From contig JAIDQZ010000105.1 in assembly GCA_029062005.1 (NCBI GenBank), forward strand, positions 1 through 60,415: 60,415 bases of DNA. Reading direction: 5' to 3'. The notes under the pieces are model-generated. The model ran no database searches. It was not told the origin of the DNA and was given only the letters and a program-made list of their open reading frames with translations. Of this stretch, positions 8,882 through 15,064 are shown piece after piece; the stretch's first letter is position 1, and every line of letters starts with the position of its first letter. This DNA comes from Muribaculaceae bacterium (GTDB taxonomy: Bacteria; Bacteroidota; Bacteroidia; Bacteroidales; Muribaculaceae). Made by a program: the position numbers and the translations under genes.

Positions 8882-10344
8882 TATTCAATGTTCAGTATGT
8901 TTCTTATAAGTTGAGCGAAACTGTAGTCCGCTTTTTTATGGTATTCAGAAATCGTGGTGTCTCCTTGCGCTAAAAAAGCGGCTTGTTGTTTTGCATACAA
9001 TAAGACATCGATCCATTCATCAATGCTATTCTCGACAATAAGATTGTAAATGTGACAATCTTTTTTTTGAGATAGGCGATGTATCCTATCCTGCGCTTGC
9101 AGATAATCATCTAGATTGAAACCTCGGTCATAAAAAATAGCATGATTAGCATTCGTTAATGTTAATCCCTCTTTTGCCGATTGGGGGGTGGCAAAGAGAA
9201 TCTGAGCATCACCAGATTTGAAAGCATTAACAGAATGGTTTCTGCTTTCCATATTCATTTTCCCCGTAATCTTTACCGAACGGAGAGATTTATATTTCTT
9301 AGAAAGTCTATCAATGTTATCCGTGAAAATGCTCCATACGATTACGCTTTCCTTATTCTCTACTATGGAATGAATCAACTCATCGAGTTTTGCTTCTTTG
9401 GCAGAAATAGCATCATAAGAATCATCTAAAAGCGATGGATTCGAAGCGATTTGAACTAAGCGGAGTAATCGTTTAATTGCTTCTGGAGATTCATCAAGGA
9501 TGGTACTATCACCTTTAACAACTGATATTTGCATCTCCTTCCTTACTGTGTCATACATTTGGTGTTGTCGTTCCTCAAAGGGGACCGCAATTGTGTGAAC
9601 ATACTTGCTTGGTAAAGTAATGATCCCACTATTTTTTGTTTCTCGAACAGAGAAGGATCTAATCTTATCAAATATTGATGATACGCTATTTTCAAAGGAA
9701 GCCACCTTACTTTCATTATAACCTAAATCGTTGGATAAGTCACATTGGGTCTTAAATTCATTGAAATCCTCACCAAGACTCTTTCCCCGGTCTAAAAAGA
9801 ATATTTGTGCCCAAATATCATACGGACGATTCGCAACTGGGGTGCCGGTCATTATAACTCTACGCTTAAAGTAAGGTGAAAGCTCAAAGAAATCTTTAGT
9901 AAGTTTCGAGTCGGGATTCTTAATCTTTGTAGATTCATCTATTATTATGCCAACGTTCCGAGTTTGAAGAAATAGCTTTATTCTCTCTTTTTCTCCGCTA
10001 ATTGTTTCAAAATTGGTAACAATCAATCTTGTCGGACTATTAAACACGAAGAAGTTATCCCCTTTTCTGGAAGTCAAAATGTCGGGACGTAAGGATGTAT
10101 GGTTTTTAATCTCTGAGAACCAATTAAATACTAATGTCTTTTTTGTAACTATTATAACGGTGTCTATAGAACTCTGAAGCCAGTAAAGAAGAATATCAAT
10201 CGCAATTTTAGTCTTTCCGAGACCTTGCTCATGGAAGATTGCACCATACTCTAAATCTTTAATGGCATCCACTGCCACAGTTTGATACTTAAAGGCATCA
10301 AACTTAGTGGAGTAATCAAATATTTCATCGTAAATTACAGACAT
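8881..10344 (-). CDS. SNF2-type DNA translocase/helicase
   Basis: 487 aa superfamily 2 protein of the SNF2 group. A Q-motif-like FKYQTVAVDAI precedes Walker A EQGLGKT (39-45). Motif Ia-type TKKTLVFNW is near 67-75, motif II is IIIDEST (133-139) and motif III TGTP (166-169). A C-terminal RecA-like lobe carries IVWSIFTDNIDRL and motif VI QAQDRIHRLSQ. Motif II is DEST rather than DEAH/DEAQ. The protein is a bare two-lobe motor with no fused nuclease, methyltransferase or HNH domain. The adjacent small PD-(D/E)XK gene overlaps its start by 10 bp and may supply the nuclease in trans. It probably moves along or remodels DNA for the operon's system. Confidence 0.87.
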   Translation of the reverse strand: MSVIYDEIFDYSTKFDAFKYQTVAVDAIKDLEYGAIFHEQGLGKTKIAIDILLYWLQSSIDTVIIVTKKTLVFNWFSEIKNHTSLRPDILTSRKGDNFFVFNSPTRLIVTNFETISGEKERIKLFLQTRNVGIIIDESTKIKNPDSKLTKDFFELSPYFKRRVIMTGTPVANRPYDIWAQIFFLDRGKSLGEDFNEFKTQCDLSNDLGYNESKVASFENSVSSIFDKIRSFSVRETKNSGIITLPSKYVHTIAVPFEERQHQMYDTVRKEMQISVVKGDSTILDESPEAIKRLLRLVQIASNPSLLDDSYDAISAKEAKLDELIHSIVENKESVIVWSIFTDNIDRLSKKYKSLRSVKITGKMNMESRNHSVNAFKSGDAQILFATPQSAKEGLTLTNANHAIFYDRGFNLDDYLQAQDRIHRLSQKKDCHIYNLIVENSIDEWIDVLLYAKQQAAFLAQGDTTISEYHKKADYSFAQLIRNILNIE

Positions 10345-10754
10345 AAGATCTCGGTGTTAGTGTTGTCTGATAACAGATGAAACGTTACATCCTTTACATT
10401 CTGCTTTTCAATAAGTATATTAACGTAATTGAAAAGAGAGCAGATTGCGATGAATGGTACGCATAATACTATGTGGCGTTCTCCGTCAAACAGTTTTACC
10501 TCCTCAATATAAGAAAGTATTTGGTCTTGAGTGTGTGGCTTTATCAGGTCGTTTTCGGTCTTTGCTTCACCTATAATAATAGCCTTAGAATCTTTATAGA
10601 ATACATCCGGATAAAAGCCCCCAACTACACGACTAGTACGAGTGTTATAATTGTCAAGATCGGCTTCAATGAAGTCTACACAACAATACGGTATAGTTTC
10701 AAGATATGAAACTATACTCCTTACAAGTTGTTTGTGTAGCCTACTTTCAGCCAT
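10335..10754 (-). CDS. Small PD-(D/E)XK nuclease-like protein
   Basis: 139 aa. The core reads GGFYPDVF (46-52), a short strand and turn, then IIIGEAKTEND (59-69). D50 with E63-A-K65 is the classic D-x(12)-ExK metal-binding nuclease signature. Upstream lies an N-terminal helix (LHKQLVRSIVSYL); downstream is a helix with QDQILSYIEE, consistent with the core fold. The size is that of resolvase- or VRR-type single-domain nucleases. It overlaps both neighbours, ParB-like A by 8 bp and SNF2 by 10 bp, implying stoichiometric co-expression. It is likely the DNA-cutting component of the operon. The fold assignment is from motif spacing only. Confidence 0.7.
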   Translation of the reverse strand: MAESRLHKQLVRSIVSYLETIPYCCVDFIEADLDNYNTRTSRVVGGFYPDVFYKDSKAIIIGEAKTENDLIKPHTQDQILSYIEEVKLFDGERHIVLCVPFIAICSLFNYVNILIEKQNVKDVTFHLLSDNTNTEILCL

Positions 10755-11781
10755 TTTGGATTTCGCGGATATTTTCTAGGATGATATTCAGTTGGCTTTC
10801 GAGCGATTGAAGATGATAGACTCGTTCACTAGCTTCACTACTATCATCAGTTGCTAATCTCTTAATTTCAGATATGGAGGGTTCGCTTGAGATGAGTTTC
10901 TTGTATAGTTGAGCGACTAATACATAGTATGGGTATTTGCTCAAGTCGGCAGAGTCTAATTCTGCCGCAAAAATTATTTTTTCGGCTTCTCCCAGATTCG
11001 TATGTAGGAATTTCGCTCTGGCTTCATCATTGGCTAAGACCTTAGGCAGAATACGGACCCTTTGGGCAGTGTCTATATTACCCTCGGCAACCCACTCGGC
11101 AAAAATTGATAAATCAAACCCCGCCTTTCTTATGCTGTATTGGATTGCGTTGTTCTGAAATTCATGGAATTTAGAATACTCCCGAATATCAAAGCGCCTG
11201 TTTCGTTTTGAACTGACATAAGGTCGGTAGTATGTCTCCATATACTGGTAAGCAGCTATACTTCGCTGAATTTCTGTTTTGCCTCCTCCGCATAAGGAGA
11301 TTATAGTATTGAGAGGCATGTGCTCTACCTCACTCAATTGCCAAAGATATTTGGCTTTCGAGTAAGGATCCCAAGCTCGAGGGCCAACGAGATGAGATTG
11401 CAATCGAACCTCATGCTTTTTCTCATTCTCAAGTCGGTCATAAACAATCGCAGGGATTCTATCCCATAGTCCTGAACTATCATTCTTTTGGAACTCTTTA
11501 TAAATCTGAAGACGAGTATTGCCTTCGATAGCAACATACGTTTCATCTTCTTCTAAAGAAACTATAATGGGATGTATAATACCGCCACATTTCTTAATAG
11601 AATCTCTCAAAGATGTATAAGAGGTGGTAGCATCCTGCGTATTTGAGCTATTAGATAACGCAAGGGCAATATGCACCGAGGTAATCTCCTCCCTTGGATA
11701 GTTGTCAAGATAATTCTTGATACGCGGATTGTCTATATCAAGGTGTATAAGCGATATGTCTAAATTCTCGTGACGTGGCAT
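10747..11781 (-). CDS. ParB-like protein A with EGNTR box
   Basis: 344 aa. The ParB/Srx-type N-terminus has LDIDNPRIKNYL (14-25), SLRDSIKKCGGIIHPIIV (57-74) and VAIEGNTRLQIYKEF (83-97). EGNTR replaces the partition-type GERR box. The remaining 240 residues are mostly helical, with EHMPLNTIISLCGGGKTEIQ resembling an HTH and a predicted helical C-terminus. It starts 2 bp after the radical SAM stop and overlaps the nuclease gene by 8 bp. Two ParB-like genes with EGN(S/T)R boxes in one operon suggest a heteromer or two DNA/nucleotide-recognition subunits. Function is otherwise unknown. Confidence 0.78.
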   Translation of the reverse strand: MPRHENLDISLIHLDIDNPRIKNYLDNYPREEITSVHIALALSNSSNTQDATTSYTSLRDSIKKCGGIIHPIIVSLEEDETYVAIEGNTRLQIYKEFQKNDSSGLWDRIPAIVYDRLENEKKHEVRLQSHLVGPRAWDPYSKAKYLWQLSEVEHMPLNTIISLCGGGKTEIQRSIAAYQYMETYYRPYVSSKRNRRFDIREYSKFHEFQNNAIQYSIRKAGFDLSIFAEWVAEGNIDTAQRVRILPKVLANDEARAKFLHTNLGEAEKIIFAAELDSADLSKYPYYVLVAQLYKKLISSEPSISEIKRLATDDSSEASERVYHLQSLESQLNIILENIREIQNG

Positions 11782-11783
11782 AA

Positions 11784-13166
11784 CTATTCAGATTTAAGCC
11801 ATAGATTCGGGTTTACCAAATCTCTTAGGCGAAGATTAAAAAGTCGTAGTAGTTCTTTCTTATGGGTTGAGAAGCGTTCCAAAAACGCGATTACGGTTTT
11901 TAAAGGTAACGATATTTTTTTATCAGTGTAATAACCATTATTAAAGTCGATTAGAAACTCTTCATAAGATTTCAATGGAGTCACTTTTAGTCCTAGAGTG
12001 TGTTCCTCCCAAAAAGTTTGATTTCTATAACAAAATTCCCAGAAGGACATTTTTTTGTAGAAAGCAGGTTGGTTACACCAGCGTGCAATCTGAACATAAA
12101 TATTTGAGAGTTCATGATTATGGTAATCTTCATGGCGCATAATATAACCTAAGCATCCGTATTGCATAAGTACCTCGATACGGAAGAAGATTTCCTTTAT
12201 ATCATTAAGTAAATGCACATCATCATTGGGCTTTAATTTAAAGCCGCAAAAAAGATAAAATTTTGTTTCCTTTTTATTATATCTTTTCCAAATTTTTAAT
12301 GCTTTCTCAATTTTTGGTCTATCAGCCCAATTGTCAAATGCAAAAATATAATCTCCATGGTATTTACATTGTGATAACAACTTTGCCATTTCCTCTCCAT
12401 ATGGACTCTCTGCAATCATCCTTTCATCTAAGCCCTGTCTGAATTGAAATGGTCGTTTGGATTCGATTAAAGATTTTAATAAAGGCCTCCATACATTAGG
12501 GGGAGCTGCCAAGAAGTTATCATCCCATAAATAAATATACGGACGTTTTAATCTACCATTTTCATCCTCCTCATTATCAAGAAACCATTCAAGCTCAGAG
12601 TGTTTGGTCACCCGTGATTCTAAACGATTAACACAAAAAGGACATTTTCTGAAACATCCTCTTGTAAGAAAACCAATAGAATAATGAAGATAATCCTTAA
12701 AGTATGATTCTTTTTTCCCTTGAGAAATTTTTAAAGAAATGTAGTTATCATACAATTTATAGTATGGCATCTGCCTTGCCATATCTATACCAAAATCCCG
12801 GCCTCCTCTATGATTTGGAAGGGAGTTAAGAAAACCATCATTCTCAAACTGCTCCATATCAAGTTGTCGAAGGACTGCAAATTCTCTATCATCATTTTGT
12901 GTTGCATATAAGCCCGTTCCTCCCAAATGAAATTTTTGCCAGTCAAGAGAACCTTTGGCGTTCTCTAAAAACTGTGGATTTTTAGTAAATGAGAACACTT
13001 TAGAGACATAGATGTGATCATATTCTGTTATATCGGCATCGTCTGATTCAATAAGAGAGAAATTTATATTGTTATCAAAGAGAAATCCTGCAAGTTTAAG
13101 CAATGCGAGGTTAGGATGGCGGGTTCCGCCATCTAATAAATCTGCATCAACTAAACCAATTTTCAT
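11784..13166 (-). CDS. Radical SAM enzyme with B12-binding-like N-terminus
   Basis: 460 aa. The N-terminal segment (KIGLVDADLLDGGTRHPNLA, then LLKLAGFLF) resembles the Rossmann-type region of B12-binding radical SAM proteins, but no DxHxxG cobalamin motif is visible. The radical SAM cluster motif is CFRKCPFC, with C171, C175 and C178 placed to bind the 4Fe-4S cluster. It is followed by YLWDDNFL and a TIM-barrel-like stretch including FRQGLDERMI. A helical C-terminal domain of about 120 residues completes it. It is the first large gene of the operon, after a long leader. The substrate is not evident; modification of DNA or of a partner protein is possible given the company of ParB, SNF2 and nuclease genes. 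Confidence 0.82.
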   Translation of the reverse strand: MKIGLVDADLLDGGTRHPNLALLKLAGFLFDNNINFSLIESDDADITEYDHIYVSKVFSFTKNPQFLENAKGSLDWQKFHLGGTGLYATQNDDREFAVLRQLDMEQFENDGFLNSLPNHRGGRDFGIDMARQMPYYKLYDNYISLKISQGKKESYFKDYLHYSIGFLTRGCFRKCPFCVNRLESRVTKHSELEWFLDNEEDENGRLKRPYIYLWDDNFLAAPPNVWRPLLKSLIESKRPFQFRQGLDERMIAESPYGEEMAKLLSQCKYHGDYIFAFDNWADRPKIEKALKIWKRYNKKETKFYLFCGFKLKPNDDVHLLNDIKEIFFRIEVLMQYGCLGYIMRHEDYHNHELSNIYVQIARWCNQPAFYKKMSFWEFCYRNQTFWEEHTLGLKVTPLKSYEEFLIDFNNGYYTDKKISLPLKTVIAFLERFSTHKKELLRLFNLRLRDLVNPNLWLKSE

Positions 13167-13180
13167 TAGGTATCTTTGGC

Positions 13181-13393
13181 TTATGCCATTTTACATTCAT
13201 CGATCCCCTGATGAATATTATAGATACAAAAAAGCGCAGGATCCGTACTTGTTACTCGTCCTGTCACTTCAAGGCATCTGGCATAGCCGTCACATCGTAG
13301 AACGAGTAACGCAGAGCCTACGCCGTATGATATATGATACGCCAAAGGGGACATGCCGGAAAGGCACAATCCTCCCAAGGGTATAGTAATCAT
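13181..13393 (-). CDS. Possible small protein in the leader of the radical SAM operon
   Basis: 70 codons from an ATG at 13393-13391, ending 14 bp before the radical SAM ATG. The frame is open back to a TGA at 13501-13499 without another ATG, so about 35 more codons (including SLQKSGSFKSIVKNEV) read protein-like. The gene might therefore begin at a non-ATG codon or be the 3' part of a truncated gene. No family is recognised; the product contains four cysteines and is rather hydrophobic. The same stretch also holds inverted repeats (GTTACTCGT 13251-13259 with ACGAGTAAC 13302-13310), so a structured RNA is the alternative explanation. Confidence 0.35.
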   Translation of the reverse strand: MITIPLGGLCLSGMSPLAYHISYGVGSALLVLRCDGYARCLEVTGRVTSTDPALFCIYNIHQGIDECKMA

Positions 13394-13511
13394 ACCCGAG
13401 ACATCTACCGTTACTTCATTCTTGACGATGCTTTTGAAACTGCCAGATTTCTGAAGCGACCAAGAATCAAGCGCAAGTAAACGCTTATGAAATATGTCTC
13501 AAACCCACCCA

Positions 13512-13536
13512 GCCGACGAAAACCTTCGTCATCGGC
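13512..13536 (-). promoter_or_regulatory. Hairpin at the start of the island operon leader
   Basis: GCCGACGAA (13512-13520) and TTCGTC plus CGGC (13525-13530, 13533-13536) form a stem with a 4-nt loop and a 2-nt bulge. It begins about 16 bp downstream of the -7 element, close to the expected transcript start, so it could be an operator or a 5' RNA hairpin. Confidence 0.5.
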
Positions 13537-13551
13537 GTAGATTTGCGACTG

Positions 13552-13582
13552 CAAAATTACAAAAAAATTGGGAGGTACGCAA
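13552..13582 (-). promoter_or_regulatory. Promoter of the six-gene island operon
   Basis: On the minus strand TTG at 13582-13580 and TAATTTTG at 13559-13552 are spaced by 20 bp, an excellent match to the Bacteroidota consensus. It predicts a leader of about 380 nt before the radical SAM ATG at 13166. The 13583-13796 remainder of this gap shows no gene; it contains ATTTGGAAACGTG at 13678-13690. Confidence 0.7.
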
Positions 13583-13796
13583 CGGATTCTTGAACATTCT
13601 ACCGTTCTTGCTGTGAGAATGTTGAGGAAGTGGTTAATAAAGATTAGCTAATATGGATTTACTGTTCCTAAGGCGCGATTTGGAAACGTGGACAATATGT
13701 GCATGAGTTCCTTCTATCTATTACTATCTTGGTCTAATGAAGAGGTGATAATGTGGGATCTTGTGGGAAAAGATGAGATTTGCTGTTTGAGGGAGA

Positions 13797-14435
13797 TCAA
13801 GAGTAAAGGGAGTGTTTTTTTATGTAGGCGAGGACCTTTTTATCAAGATATGGGGGATTTGGGTCAAGGGGCGCTTTTTCTATTCTTTGGTTTTCGGTTT
13901 CCGGTGAATGGGATTGGAGGAGATGTCGGATTTTGGTGGATGAGACCGGCATCTGAGGAGCATCATACAAAATCCTGATTTTGGAAGAGTGAAGAGTGAA
14001 GAGTGAAGAGTGAAGGGGGTCTTTGAGAGATTCATCAGGGCGGGGATAGACTATTACGCCGAATTCTGAGAGGATTTCCTCCGGGTTGCGCCAGCGGTCG
14101 AAGTTAGCCCAATTGTCGCCGCCTATTATGAGACGGAACTGATGCCCGGGATAGGCTTTTTTCAGTTCTGTCAAAGTTTTGTATGTATAGGATGGGATGG
14201 GAAGGTTGAATTCGAAGTCACTGACACGGATACCGGGAATTCCATCGACGGCGAGACGTGCCATTTCAAGACGTTCCCCGTCTGTGGCTACATAACCCTG
14301 AGGCTTAAGGGGATTACGAGGTGACACCATAAGCCATACTTCATCAAGGTCGGTGTGGTCTAAAACGTATTTTGCCAAGTTTATATGACCCTTGTGAATT
14401 GGATCGAAACTGCCTCCGAAGATGCCGACTTTCAT
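13797..14435 (-). CDS. nadD: Nicotinate-nucleotide adenylyltransferase
   Basis: 212 aa. It transfers AMP from ATP to nicotinate mononucleotide in NAD biosynthesis. The nucleotidyltransferase signature GGSFDPIHKGH is at residues 8-18, IIGGDNWANFDRW follows mid-protein, and the C-terminal SSTKIR motif (SxTxxR) contacts ATP. Between the core and SSTKIR lies an unusual stretch, LHSSLFTLHSS, encoded by a 7-bp tandem repeat (13984-14015), apparently an insertion in a tolerant loop. The C-terminal 45 residues, including NPPYLDKKVLAYIKKH, fit the family. It is the first core gene right of the island; the flavin reductase gene ends 25 bp upstream of its start. Confidence 0.93.
   Translation of the reverse strand: MKVGIFGGSFDPIHKGHINLAKYVLDHTDLDEVWLMVSPRNPLKPQGYVATDGERLEMARLAVDGIPGIRVSDFEFNLPIPSYTYKTLTELKKAYPGHQFRLIIGGDNWANFDRWRNPEEILSEFGVIVYPRPDESLKDPLHSSLFTLHSSKIRILYDAPQMPVSSTKIRHLLQSHSPETENQRIEKAPLDPNPPYLDKKVLAYIKKHSLYS
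13984..14015. repeat. 7-bp tandem repeat inside nadD
   Basis: GAAGAGT is repeated four times followed by GAAG, 32 bp of perfect period-7 repeat inside the coding region. Three units encode seven residues in frame; gain or loss of one unit would shift the frame before the SSTKIR motif. Confidence 0.85.
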
Positions 14436-14460
14436 CTAATGATAAATTATCAATGATAAA

Positions 14461-15027
14461 TTATTTCTTTTTGCGGACAGAGAATCCGAATCCACCGATA
14501 AGATCTCCAAGCGAGAAGTATTGACCGTGGCTGTAGACAAGCATACCGGCTTTCTCCAATTCAAGTTTGCCCGTCTCATCATTGATATACCGGGAATCAG
14601 CACGCACGTTGAGTACATCGGCTATGAACATGTCATGGCTTCCAAGATGCGTGACACTTTTGACCCTGCATTCTATGCTTAAAGGAGATTCTTCTATCGT
14701 GGGGGATTTTACCTTTTCTCCCGGAAGAGGATGAAGTCCGGTCTCTTTCCATTTGTCATAGTCTCGACCGGAACGAACACCAGCCCAGTCAGTGGCACGC
14801 GCCATATCGACGGTGGTGAGATTCAAGGTAAATTCCATGTTTTTCAAGAGGAGCGCATGAGAATGGCGCTCGGGACGCACTGATATATAACACATAGCGG
14901 GGTCGGAACAAATAGTTCCGACCCATGCTACCGTTATCATATTCCATTCTTCAGGCGAACCGCCACAAGTGGCGAGTACGGCAGGAAGCGGATATATCAT
15001 TGTCCCGGGTCTCCAGGAAAGCTTCAT
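14461..15027 (-). CDS. Flavin reductase family protein (flavoredoxin-like)
   Basis: 188 aa from the ATG at 15027, MKLSWRPGTMIYPLPAVLAT. A longer open frame reaches 15105, but its first 26 codons are low-complexity A+T-rich intergenic repeat overlapping the end of the preceding gene, so the shorter start is preferred. PAVLATCG, ITVAWVGTICSDPAMCYISV and a later SRYIND segment match the FMN-binding split-barrel of flavin reductase-like proteins, which bind FMN and mediate electron transfer or NAD(P)H-dependent flavin reduction. The physiological partner is unknown. It sits between the phosphomutase and nadD genes on the same strand, separated from each by short A+T-rich repeats. Confidence 0.85.
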   Translation of the reverse strand: MKLSWRPGTMIYPLPAVLATCGGSPEEWNMITVAWVGTICSDPAMCYISVRPERHSHALLLKNMEFTLNLTTVDMARATDWAGVRSGRDYDKWKETGLHPLPGEKVKSPTIEESPLSIECRVKSVTHLGSHDMFIADVLNVRADSRYINDETGKLELEKAGMLVYSHGQYFSLGDLIGGFGFSVRKKK

Positions 15028-15064
15028 ATAATGATAAATTAAAATGATTAATGATAAATTATCA
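15028..15064. repeat. A+T-rich spacer repeats (ATGATAAATT type)
   Basis: ATGATAAATTA-like units occur here and again at 14436-14465 on either side of the flavin reductase gene. A related spacer is at about 48663-48695. They look like dispersed short spacer repeats of the kind seen between Bacteroidales genes and show no coding capacity. Confidence 0.5.

Noticed and set aside
1867-13166. Integrase, recombinase or attachment sites marking the island as an integrative element
   Set aside because: No integrase, relaxase or phage structural gene was found, and no tRNA flanks the island.
7210-13166. Identification of the operon as Dnd, Dpd, DISARM or BREX
   Set aside because: The hallmark proteins are absent: no DndC/D, no TGT-like DpdA, no DrmA/B or methylase, no BrxL/PglZ. 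Sharing a ParB-like and a SNF2 component is not enough.
13069-13386. Plus-strand open frame of 105 codons opposite the radical SAM start
   Set aside because: It is antisense to the radical SAM gene and the operon leader; no motif.
13688-13978. Plus-strand open frame of 96 codons opposite nadD
   Set aside because: It lies largely antisense to the clear nadD gene and has no recognisable motifs.
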